Shown here one piece after another: positions 17,553 to 25,589 of a DNA stretch of 64,000 bases. The stretch is taken from the NCBI GenBank assembly GCA_033763835.1, contig JANRJS010000014.1, positions 186,001-250,000 of the forward strand, given 5' to 3'. Positions within the stretch are counted from its first letter, which is position 1; each line of letters opens with the position of its first letter. Source of the DNA: JAPKYZ01 sp033763835 (GTDB lineage: Bacteria; Acidobacteriota; Terriglobia; Bryobacterales; Bryobacteraceae). The notes under the pieces were generated by a model. That model saw only the letters and a list, made by a program, of their open reading frames with translations, made no database searches and was not told the DNA's origin. The position numbers were made by a program, and so were the translations under genes.

Positions 17553-18938
17553 ATGGATTCGCTGCTCGCGCGCTTTCTCGCCACCGCCCAGTCGCGCGCG
17601 AGCGATCCCGCCGTGCACTACTTCGAGGAGACGATTTCGTGGGGCGAACTCGGCGACCGAGCGGCCCGCTTCGCGACGTATCTCGCAAATCTCGGCGTCG
17701 GTCCCGGCGACCGCGTGGCGATCCAGATGCAGAACGACCCCGAGTTTCTCGTCGCGCAGTACGCGGCGTGGATGCGCGGGGCGATTGTCGTGCCCGTTAG
17801 TCCGATGTTTAAGGAGCGGGAGGTCGCCTATGCGATGTCGGATTCCGGCGCGAAGGCGCTGATCCGGCGCGAGGACGCGATCACGGACGCCCAACCGCAA
17901 ACCGATCACGAAGCGCCTCACGAGCTCGCGTACCTCGTTTACACTTCGGGAACCACCGGCCAACCCAAAGGCGCGATGTGTCAACACGCGGCGATGCTGC
18001 ACACGGGCGCGGTATTCGAAAGCCTGTTGCGCATCTCGCGCGAGGACGTCATTCTCGGACTCGCGCCGCTCTTCCACGTCACCGGACTCGTCGCTCACAT
18101 GGCGCTCTCCGCACGCACCGGCGCGCCGCTTGTCCTGTTCCATCGTTTCGACGCGGAGCGCTGCTGGCAGACCATCGAGCGTTGGCGGCCCACCGTCACC
18201 GTCGCCGCGATCACGGCTTACATGGCGCTCGCGAATCATCCACTCGCCTCGCGCGAACGGTTCCGCTCGATGACGAAGTGCTTCACGGGCGGCGCTCCGG
18301 TGTCGCCCGCCTTTGTCGAGCGCTTCGAGCGCGAACTCGGCGCCTACATTCACAACACCTATGGATTGACGGAATCGAACTCGCCCGCGACCATCACTCC
18401 GTTGGGCGAGCGTGGGCCGGTCGATCCGCAATTCGGAGCGCTCGCAATCGGACGCGCAATCCCCGGCTGCGAAGCGCGCATCGAACCGGACGGCGAACTC
18501 GCCTTACGCGGCGCGAACGTGTTCGCCGGTTATTGGAACAAACCCGAAGCGACTGCGGCGGCCTTCCGCGAAGGGTGGTTCCTGACGGGCGATATCGCGA
18601 CCGAGGCCGACGGCTGGTTCTTCATCGTCGATCGCAAGAAGGACATGATCAACGCGAGCGGCTTTAAGGTCTACCCGCGCGAGGTGGAGGATGTGCTTTA
18701 CCAGCACCCCGCCGTGCGTGAAGCGGCGGTGATCGGCGTGCCCGACGAGTATCGCGGCGAAACGGTGAAAGCCTTCGTCGCGCTACGCGATGGATCGAGC
18801 GTGACCGCGCCCGAGATCGTCGAGTTTTGCCGCGAGCGGATGGCGGCCTACAAATACCCGCGCGAGGTGGAATTCCTCGACGCGATCCCGAAGACCGCCA
18901 CCGGCAAGTTTTTGCGGCGCGAGCTACGCGGGCGCTAA
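17553..18938 (+). CDS. AMP-binding acyl-CoA synthetase/ligase
   Basis: 461 residues. It has the full set of adenylate-forming enzyme motifs: the P-loop YTSGTTGQPKGAM near residue 132, YGLTESNSPA, the GWFLTGDIATEADGWFFIVD stretch with RKKDMINASGFK (hinge), and the catalytic lysine in PKTATGKFLRREL at the C-terminus. It would activate a carboxylic acid to an acyl-AMP and then an acyl-CoA; a medium- or long-chain fatty acid is the likely substrate. It is about 50 residues shorter than many relatives, mainly between the N-terminal region and the P-loop. Its TAA overlaps the TAG of the convergent VWA gene. Confidence 0.92.
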   Translation: MDSLLARFLATAQSRASDPAVHYFEETISWGELGDRAARFATYLANLGVGPGDRVAIQMQNDPEFLVAQYAAWMRGAIVVPVSPMFKEREVAYAMSDSGAKALIRREDAITDAQPQTDHEAPHELAYLVYTSGTTGQPKGAMCQHAAMLHTGAVFESLLRISREDVILGLAPLFHVTGLVAHMALSARTGAPLVLFHRFDAERCWQTIERWRPTVTVAAITAYMALANHPLASRERFRSMTKCFTGGAPVSPAFVERFERELGAYIHNTYGLTESNSPATITPLGERGPVDPQFGALAIGRAIPGCEARIEPDGELALRGANVFAGYWNKPEATAAAFREGWFLTGDIATEADGWFFIVDRKKDMINASGFKVYPREVEDVLYQHPAVREAAVIGVPDEYRGETVKAFVALRDGSSVTAPEIVEFCRERMAAYKYPREVEFLDAIPKTATGKFLRRELRGR

Positions 18939-21900
18939 CCCTTCTCATCGAGGATTTTCTTCAGCACCGTTGTCTGATCGCGGAGAGCCTTCAGCAGCTT
19001 CTCGCAGCAATCGTCGCCGCGTCCGCCGCCGTCGCCCGGGCGCCCTCCATCGCCCGGGCGATCGCCTCCTCCGGGGTTGCCATGCGTTCCGGGGGGTTGA
19101 CCCTTCTTCAACACTTCCTTGTCGCGTACCGCTTCGCGCACGACGGTCTGTCCGTCGCGGCTCTTGCCGGTCGCGCGGAAGGTGAAGTGGTAAACGCCGT
19201 CCACCGGAGTCGAGGTGAACATCCGCGCGTATTCGCCGTTATCCGGATCGCCGTCGTTATGCGCGCCGTCGTCCTTCAGCGTCAACATGCCAGTTGCGCC
19301 GGCGGGCGTTTCGTAGTTCACCGTCACCGTGCCGCCGGTCACCGGCAAGCCCGCCTCGGTCACCACCGCCGTCAGCAGAATCGGATCGCCGACGTAGACC
19401 GGCCCGGGCGTGACATACGGCTGCATGCGGAAGTTCGATCCCACGCCGATGGCGATGCCGTACAGCAGCGGGTCCGCCACTTTCTTGCAGCCTCTGCGGC
19501 TGACGAAACCGGGCGGTAAATCGCGGTTGTCCTTACCTCCTTCGAGAGCGCCCGTGCAAACCACGCCCGGATGCTCGACGACCACGGTCCAGGTGCCTGC
19601 ATAACGATCCGGTTCCTTCCACGGCATCTTGAATTCGACGATACGCGTCTGCGGCGTAAATCCGGTGCGCAACTGGAAGCCGGGAGGGATCGACGACGGG
19701 TCGATCTTCTCGCCCTTAGGCGACATGCAGTAGAACGGCAGCCGCTTGCCCTCCCAGTCGTAGAGGATCACCAGAGCGTCCACGTCGCCCTTCAGGACCT
19801 CGAACTCGATTTGGTGCTTGTCGCCGGGCGCGATCCAGTACATCGGATCGGTCACCGTCGCGACGCCCGCCACGTCCATGTAGATTTGCGTGAACTTCTT
19901 TTCGAGCTCGAAGTACTTCGTACCCGTCAAGTCCTGATCGACGCGGAAAGGCGCGGCGGCGGGCTGCATCAGTTGGTTTAATTGCGGATCGCTCACTTCG
20001 CCCGCGCGGCCCAGGCCGACGGCGAACACCTTCACATCCCCGGGGAAGGCCATTGGCGTGGTCGCGATGGGCGCGCCCGCCGGGGTGGCGCTTGGTCCTC
20101 CGAGCAGCGTGAACCAATTGCCCGATCCCGGGGGATCTTCGTGGGCGCGATTTTCGATGCCGTCCGTCAGCACCACCAGCGCTTTCGTCAGAACCGGGGG
20201 AACCGACGGGCGTGGCGTTTGCACTTCGCGAAGGCCAATGATTGTGCCTCCGGTGATTCCGGTCCAGCCGCCCGCCGGCGGAATGCCCGACGCTACCAGG
20301 TTGCGAATATCGTCTTGCGTCGGCGCGGCGGAAGTGGAAACGGCGGTCATCGCCTGCACCACCGTGGGCGCGGTGTTGAACTTTACCAGCGCTACCCGAT
20401 CGTCGAGATCGGGCCGCAGCAGTTCGACGAACAGTTGCCCCGCCGAAATCGCGGCGTCGATCTTGGTGCGCGAACCTAGGGGATCGTTCATACTGCCCGA
20501 GTTGTCGATGACAAGCCCAATGTCGAGCGGGATCGGCGGAATAATCTCGACGCTCAATGGGTAGTCGCGCGAGAAGGCCGGATTCGCCGCGCTAATCCGC
20601 AGAGAGTAGCCGGTGACGACGCCCGGAGTTTCGTCGGCGCGGAACGAAATCGGGACGATCGTCGTGCCCGAACCGGCCGTGCCGCCGCAAGGCGCGGTGG
20701 GATTCACCGTATAGTTTCGCTGCGCCGGACCGGTGACTTGCCCGCCGTTCGGGTCCGGCACGCCGAACAGGAAATCGGCTTGCGCCGTTCCCGCCGGACC
20801 CAGAATCTGTGCGGTGAACGTGAGTGTGCCATCGCCCGGATTGTTTACCGGCTGGAGGATGCGTACGGTCTTAAAGCCCTGCTGGATTTGTCCGAAATCG
20901 ATGGGCGCCGCGGGCGGGGCGGTAATCAGCGGGTTCGCCACGCAGACTGTCGCGTTTAGCGTGATGGTCGTCGGACCGCCCGCGTTGTGCGTCACCTGGA
21001 AGGTCGCGTTCTTCGCTCCCTCGGGCAGCGTTCCCGTGAAACCGATCGTGACGTTGACCGACGCGCCGCAGGCGAGCGTCGTACCCACCGCGGTCCACGT
21101 GAATCCGCTAGCCGCGCCTGCCGTCACGGTGACGTTCAGCGGAGCCGTACCGTTGTTCGTAATCGTCAGCGTGCGCGCCGGGGGCGTAACCCCATTCGGC
21201 ACTTGGCCGAAATTGAAGGTTGTCGCGTTGAACGCAACTCCCGGGGCGGCGGCCACCGCGGATCCATTTGCGATCAACGCGGTATCGCCGCTGGCGGGCG
21301 TGGGGTTGATCGCCAGGTTGACGTTGTTGAAATTGCCTACGGCGGCGGGCGTGAAGCGAATCGTAACGTCCACTTCGTCGTTCGGGTCGAGCGTCACGGG
21401 TAGCGCGGGCGCGGCCGAAAAGAACGTGTACGGACCGCTGTTCGAGATGCTGTTGATCGTCAGGCAGTCGGTGCCCGTGTTGCGGATCGTGTAGACGCGG
21501 TCGGGAGGCGTTATTGGGCATCCGCCGATCGGCACGCTGCCGAAATTCTGCGGATTGTTAGTGACGTCGCACACCGGCGCTGGGCGCGGAACCGCCGCCT
21601 GTTGCGGGGAGCCGCTCGCGTGGAAACGAAAGACGACCTGCGTCGCGGTGATTTCGCCGCCTTGGATTGCACCGGTAGCCGTGTAGCTGCCGATTCCAGT
21701 GACTACGCCCACGCCATTGTCGGCGCGAAAGATGCCCGAGCCCACGATCTGCGCCAGCGCTCCGGAGCCGTCGGGCGCGAAAACCGCGATCAGCGAAGGC
21801 GTGCCCGGACTTTGCTGGACGGTGGGCAGCGAGATCGCGTTCGACGTCGCGTTAACCTGCAGCACCTGCGTCGCCGCGGACGTGGAGGGATTCACTACGA

Positions 21901-22141
21901 ATACGGTCCGCTGGCTGGGGAATCCGCTTCCCGCGTTCTCGACGCGCATAGCGACTACGAACTGGCCGCCCAAGATCGCCGCCGATAGATTGAAACCCGC
22001 CGTGGCGGGCTGAACCAGGGCGCCGCCAACGGATAGTCCGCTCGCGTTCAGAACCACCGGCACTCCAGCCGCTGTGCCGTTCAGGCTATTCGAAAAGGTA
22101 ACCGGTGTGAACGCACCGGTACCCAACGACAAACACGCCAT
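18935..22141 (-). CDS. Large VWA-domain protein with HYDIN/choice-of-anchor-D repeats
   Basis: 1068 residues. After an unfamiliar N-terminal domain (about 1-185) come ASH/HYDIN-type beta-sandwich repeats (FGSVPIGGCP, FNFGQVPNGVTPPARTLTIT, IDFGQIQQGFKTVRI). A von Willebrand A domain starts near 540 with an intact MIDAS motif, D546-N-S548-G-S550, and TDGIEN near 658. Ig-like domains follow, then a low-complexity Gly/Pro/Asp linker (GGDRPGDGGRPGDGGGRGDD) and a short coiled-coil tail, CCEKLLKALRDQTTVLKKIL. Such proteins bind partners through a metal ion. There is no signal peptide at the start, which is odd for this architecture, although GGAGGAGA at 22147-22154 supports the ATG. The partner is unknown. 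Confidence 0.85.
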   Translation of the reverse strand: MACLSLGTGAFTPVTFSNSLNGTAAGVPVVLNASGLSVGGALVQPATAGFNLSAAILGGQFVVAMRVENAGSGFPSQRTVFVVNPSTSAATQVLQVNATSNAISLPTVQQSPGTPSLIAVFAPDGSGALAQIVGSGIFRADNGVGVVTGIGSYTATGAIQGGEITATQVVFRFHASGSPQQAAVPRPAPVCDVTNNPQNFGSVPIGGCPITPPDRVYTIRNTGTDCLTINSISNSGPYTFFSAAPALPVTLDPNDEVDVTIRFTPAAVGNFNNVNLAINPTPASGDTALIANGSAVAAAPGVAFNATTFNFGQVPNGVTPPARTLTITNNGTAPLNVTVTAGAASGFTWTAVGTTLACGASVNVTIGFTGTLPEGAKNATFQVTHNAGGPTTITLNATVCVANPLITAPPAAPIDFGQIQQGFKTVRILQPVNNPGDGTLTFTAQILGPAGTAQADFLFGVPDPNGGQVTGPAQRNYTVNPTAPCGGTAGSGTTIVPISFRADETPGVVTGYSLRISAANPAFSRDYPLSVEIIPPIPLDIGLVIDNSGSMNDPLGSRTKIDAAISAGQLFVELLRPDLDDRVALVKFNTAPTVVQAMTAVSTSAAPTQDDIRNLVASGIPPAGGWTGITGGTIIGLREVQTPRPSVPPVLTKALVVLTDGIENRAHEDPPGSGNWFTLLGGPSATPAGAPIATTPMAFPGDVKVFAVGLGRAGEVSDPQLNQLMQPAAAPFRVDQDLTGTKYFELEKKFTQIYMDVAGVATVTDPMYWIAPGDKHQIEFEVLKGDVDALVILYDWEGKRLPFYCMSPKGEKIDPSSIPPGFQLRTGFTPQTRIVEFKMPWKEPDRYAGTWTVVVEHPGVVCTGALEGGKDNRDLPPGFVSRRGCKKVADPLLYGIAIGVGSNFRMQPYVTPGPVYVGDPILLTAVVTEAGLPVTGGTVTVNYETPAGATGMLTLKDDGAHNDGDPDNGEYARMFTSTPVDGVYHFTFRATGKSRDGQTVVREAVRDKEVLKKGQPPGTHGNPGGGDRPGDGGRPGDGGGRGDDCCEKLLKALRDQTTVLKKILDEKG

Positions 22142-22150
22142 CGATTTCTC

Positions 22151-22161
22151 CTCCGAAGGAG
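22151..22161 (-). promoter_or_regulatory. Small hairpin over the Shine-Dalgarno of the VWA gene
   Basis: On the minus strand CTCC-TTC-GGAG can pair so that the first half of the strong GGAGGAG ribosome site (22147-22154) is sequestered. A second inverted repeat (GCCCA/TGGGC, 22161-22180) lies just upstream. These could modulate translation, but short GC pairs are common in this genome. Confidence 0.3.
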
Positions 22162-22236
22162 CCCATATTCTTTCTTGGGCTTCCGGTATCGGTAGTGCTT
22201 GCTATACGTAGTACGTTTCAAGCCCCTGGGGAAATT

Positions 22237-23415
22237 GTGAAAATTTCTAAAATCCGCACCGTCGTCGTTAACGCCGAAATGCGCAATTGGGTCTTCGTCA
22301 AAGTGGAGACGGACCGGGACGGGCTTTACGGTTGGGGCGAAGCGTCGCTTGAATGGAAGACGCGCGCGGTGGCGGGCTGCGTCGAGGATTTCGCGCCAAT
22401 GCTGATCGGCGAAGATCCCACGCGGATCGAGCATCTCTACCAAAAGATGTACCGCCAGAGTTTCTGGCGCGTGGGCGTGATCGGCATGTCGGCGATCTCG
22501 GGCATCGAGCAGGCGCTGTGGGACATTCGCGGCAAGGCGCTCGGCGTGCCGGTGTATGAGTTGCTCGGCGGGCGTGTGCGCGATCGGGTTCGCATGTACA
22601 CGCATTTGGGCGGCGGCGACATGCGCGCGGTGTACGAGACGGAGCGCGCGAAGGACGCGCAGTTATTCGCCGACAAAGCGCTCGAAGTGGTCGCGAAAGG
22701 CTACACCGCGGTGAAGGTGTTGATCACCGCGCCGAGCGAGGCGCTTAGCCCGATCGCCGATTATAAATACTCGGCGGAGGTCATGGAAGCGATGCGGCGC
22801 GCGGTGGGCGACGACGTGGACATCATGATCGATTGCCATGGGCGGCACTCGGTCGCCAACGCCATCGAGTTCTGCCGGGTACTCGCGCCCTATCGACCGT
22901 ACTTCATCGAGGAACCTGTGCCGCCGGAGAACGCCGAACTGATGGCCGAAGTGCGCCGAGCCTCGCCAGTCCCTATCGCCACCGGCGAGCGACTGGTCAC
23001 CCGCCACCAGTTCCGCGAGCTATTCGAGAAGAACGCCTGCCACGTCATCCAGCCCGACTTGTGCCACTGCGGCGGATTGTGGGAGGCGAAAAAAATCGCT
23101 GCGATGGCCGAGGTGTACTTGATGGGCGTCGCGCCGCACAATCCGCTGGGTCCGGTGGCGAACGCGGCGGCGCTCCATTTCGCGTTCTCGACGCCGAATT
23201 TCCTAATCCAGGAAGACATGCTCACCGACGTACCTTGGCGGTGGGACGTGGTGCGGCATTCGCTCAAGACCGAGAACGGCTACTGGTTGCCCACGGATGC
23301 GCCGGGGCTTGGAATCGAGGTGAACGAGACGGAAGCGGCGAAGCACCCGTTCCGGCAGGAAGTGTTGCATTCCACCACCGTGCGTGCGCACGATGGCGCG
23401 GTGCTCGATTGGTAG
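22237..23415 (+). CDS. dgoD: D-galactonate dehydratase-type enolase superfamily enzyme
   Basis: 392 residues. Mandelate racemase/muconate lactonizing family. Metal ligands D199 (MIDCHG), E225 (FIEEPV) and E251 (TGER) and catalytic histidines H201 and H301 (APHNPLGP) all fall exactly 16 residues after the corresponding E. coli DgoD residues as I recall them (183, 209, 235, 185, 285), and the C-terminus ends in a similar LDW. It would dehydrate a sugar acid, probably D-galactonate, to a 2-keto-3-deoxy acid in the cytoplasm. The GTG at 22237 was chosen because conserved sequence starts there (KISKIRTVVV) with GGGGA just upstream. No aldolase or kinase gene is next to it, so the exact substrate is open. 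Confidence 0.88.
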   Translation: MKISKIRTVVVNAEMRNWVFVKVETDRDGLYGWGEASLEWKTRAVAGCVEDFAPMLIGEDPTRIEHLYQKMYRQSFWRVGVIGMSAISGIEQALWDIRGKALGVPVYELLGGRVRDRVRMYTHLGGGDMRAVYETERAKDAQLFADKALEVVAKGYTAVKVLITAPSEALSPIADYKYSAEVMEAMRRAVGDDVDIMIDCHGRHSVANAIEFCRVLAPYRPYFIEEPVPPENAELMAEVRRASPVPIATGERLVTRHQFRELFEKNACHVIQPDLCHCGGLWEAKKIAAMAEVYLMGVAPHNPLGPVANAAALHFAFSTPNFLIQEDMLTDVPWRWDVVRHSLKTENGYWLPTDAPGLGIEVNETEAAKHPFRQEVLHSTTVRAHDGAVLDW

Positions 23416-23667
23416 TTAGGTGGTCGCCGCAGCGGCGGGTTTCTCGGCGGGCGCCGCTTTCTTGCGGGTGGCGCGCTTCTTTTTGTCCGGCGCGGCGCGA
23501 TCGCTCTTCTTCAGGCTCTCGCGGACCATATCGAGCACGAACTTCTTCTCGCCGTGGTCGTCGAACTTGATCGCGATCCGATCCTCGGTGCAGAGCACCA
23601 CTTCGCCCAAGCCGAACTTGGAATGCTCAACCTGCGCGCCGGTGGCGTATAAGGGCTTTGCGGCCAA
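23416..23667 (-). CDS. Small DUF3553-like Tudor-fold protein with basic tail
   Basis: 83 residues. Residues 10-50 (GAQVEHSKFGLGEVVLCTED, then IAIKFDDHGEKKFVLDMV) resemble the small Tudor-like domain at the C-terminus of UvrD/PcrA helicases and free-standing DUF3553 proteins. The rest is a Lys/Ala-rich tail (KKKRATRKKAAPAEK) suited to nucleic-acid binding. The start is a TTG, fixed by AGAGGTAAG eight bases upstream. The stop abuts that of the convergent dgoD gene with no spacer. A role at RNA polymerase or DNA is inference. Confidence 0.75.
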   Translation of the reverse strand: MAAKPLYATGAQVEHSKFGLGEVVLCTEDRIAIKFDDHGEKKFVLDMVRESLKKSDRAAPDKKKRATRKKAAPAEKPAAAATT

Positions 23668-23739
23668 TGAACTTACCTCTTTCCATGAGTTTAGCGGGTT
23701 TAGGCGAAAACGGCAAGCCGCTTGCGATACCGTAGGCGG

Positions 23740-25575
23740 GTGCGACTTCTCGCCTTTTTCCTGACTGCCGGGACCTTAGCCGCCCAGATTCCCGACGCTC
23801 GCCACATTTCGAATGGCTGGACGATCCCCGACGAAAGCTATGCCGATCAGCCGTACATCGTCAAAACCGACGACGGGGCGTGGCTCTGCGTCCTGACCAC
23901 CGGTAAAGGCGCCGAGGGCGAGGGTGGACAACACGTCGTCTCAACCCGCAGTGTGGATCGCGGGAAGACTTGGTCGCCATTAGTCGATGTCGAACCCGCT
24001 TCCGGTCCGGAAGCGTCGTACGCCGTGCTCCTGAAGGTCCCCTCGGGGCGGGTCTACGTCTTCTACAACCACAACACCGATAACGTTCGCGAAATCAAGG
24101 GCGACGATCCTCCGTACAAGGGCGGGATCGTGCGGCGCGTCGATAGCTTTGGGCACTTCGCCTTCAAATACTCGGACGATCATGGGCGGACATGGTCCCA
24201 ACGGCGCTACGAGATCCCCCAACGCGAGTTCGAGATCGACCGCAAGAACGTCTACGGCGGCAAGATCAAGTTTTTCTGGAACGTGGGCCGGGCGTTCGAG
24301 TATCGCGGCGCGGGCTACGTGCCGTTGCACAAGGTCGGCGGTTTCGGCGAGGGATTTTTCACGTCGAGCGAAGGGGTCCTGCTGCGCAGCGCCAATATCC
24401 TCACCGAACGCGATCCCGAAAAGATCGTCTGGGAGACGCTGCCCGAGGGCGACAAGGGAATTCGGACGCCCGAAGGTGGCGGGCCGGTGGCCGAAGAGCA
24501 GAGTTTTTCGATCTTGAGCGACGGGTCGATCTTCAGCGTTTTCAGGACGATAGATGGCTATTCCGCTTACACCTACAGCCGGGACGGCGGGCGCACGTGG
24601 GAGCCGTCGCAATACATGCGCTACGCGGACGGCCGCCGCATGAAACATCCCCGCGCGGCCAACTTCGCATGGCGCTGCGCGAACGGTAAGTTCTTGTATT
24701 GGTTCCACAATCACGGCGGGCGGTTCATCCTGGAACATCCCCGCCGCCGCTCGATCGCCTACGAGGAGCGCAACCCGGTCTGGCTGGTAGGGGGTGTCGA
24801 GATCGATTCACCGCGCGGGAAGGAGATCGCTTGGTCGCAACCCGAAATCGCGATCTACGACGACGATCCGTGGATTCGCATGAGCTACCCGGATTTGGTC
24901 GAGGACGGCGGGCGGTACTACCTCACCGAGACTCAGAAAGACGTGGCGCGGGTGCACGAGATCGATAAGGCGCTACTCGAAGGTCTTTGGAATCAGGCGA
25001 CTGCGGTGAGCTTGCCGCGCGCCGGATTGCTGCTTGAAGCCAGCCGTTCCAGGAGCCTCGCCGTGGCCGAGTTGCCGCAGTTCGTTCGCCGGTCCTCCGC
25101 TCGCGCCGATCACGGGATCGACGACCTGCGCAGGGGCGTTTCAATCGAACTTTGGGCGTTGGGCAAGCCGGGCGACATTCTGGCTTCGAATCGGACGCCG
25201 GATGGGCGCGGATTCACGCTTCAAGTGGGGGCGGGCGGGGCGGTCGAAATCGTCATGGGCGATGGCCGCGCCGAAAGCCGTTGGCGATCCGATTCGGGTG
25301 CGATCGAACCTAGCCGCGCGCGTCACATTACGGTGATCGTCGATGGCGGTCCGAAGATCGTCTCCTTCGTCACCGACGGGCGATTCAACGACGGCGGCGA
25401 GGAGCGTCAATTTGGCTGGGGCCGCTACCATCCGCACTTGCGTTCGCTGAACGGATCGCCGCAACTTATGGTGGGCGATGGGGTTGCTCAGATTCGCCTG
25501 TACGGGCGCGCGCTACGAGTTTCCGAGGCCGTCGCCCTGTTTCGCGCCGGAAAAGAAACTCGCGCCGCCCGCTGA
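23740..25575 (+). CDS. Exported sialidase-like (BNR repeat) protein with LamG-type domain
   Basis: 611 residues. The N-terminus (VRLLAFFLTAGTLAAQ) is a signal peptide. Asp-box (BNR) motifs of the six-bladed sialidase propeller appear as SVDRGKTWSP, YSDDHGRTWSQ and YSRDGGRTWEPS between residues 70 and 295. From about 460 to the end there is a concanavalin/LamG-like sandwich (RRGVSIELWALGKPGDILAS, then VGDGVAQIRLYGRALRVSEA). It probably cleaves or binds glycans outside the cytoplasm; the glycan is unknown. The GTG at 23740 places the signal peptide at the start; a TTG at 23722 would add six basic residues. It leads into two secreted proteases. Confidence 0.82.
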   Translation: MRLLAFFLTAGTLAAQIPDARHISNGWTIPDESYADQPYIVKTDDGAWLCVLTTGKGAEGEGGQHVVSTRSVDRGKTWSPLVDVEPASGPEASYAVLLKVPSGRVYVFYNHNTDNVREIKGDDPPYKGGIVRRVDSFGHFAFKYSDDHGRTWSQRRYEIPQREFEIDRKNVYGGKIKFFWNVGRAFEYRGAGYVPLHKVGGFGEGFFTSSEGVLLRSANILTERDPEKIVWETLPEGDKGIRTPEGGGPVAEEQSFSILSDGSIFSVFRTIDGYSAYTYSRDGGRTWEPSQYMRYADGRRMKHPRAANFAWRCANGKFLYWFHNHGGRFILEHPRRRSIAYEERNPVWLVGGVEIDSPRGKEIAWSQPEIAIYDDDPWIRMSYPDLVEDGGRYYLTETQKDVARVHEIDKALLEGLWNQATAVSLPRAGLLLEASRSRSLAVAELPQFVRRSSARADHGIDDLRRGVSIELWALGKPGDILASNRTPDGRGFTLQVGAGGAVEIVMGDGRAESRWRSDSGAIEPSRARHITVIVDGGPKIVSFVTDGRFNDGGEERQFGWGRYHPHLRSLNGSPQLMVGDGVAQIRLYGRALRVSEAVALFRAGKETRAAR

Positions 25576-25589
25576 GCGTCCGAGAAGGC

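Noticed and set aside
19020..19075. Repeated CGCCCGGGCG units as a possible regulatory or CRISPR-like repeat
   Set aside because: They encode the Gly/Pro/Asp linker of the VWA protein and are simple coding low complexity.
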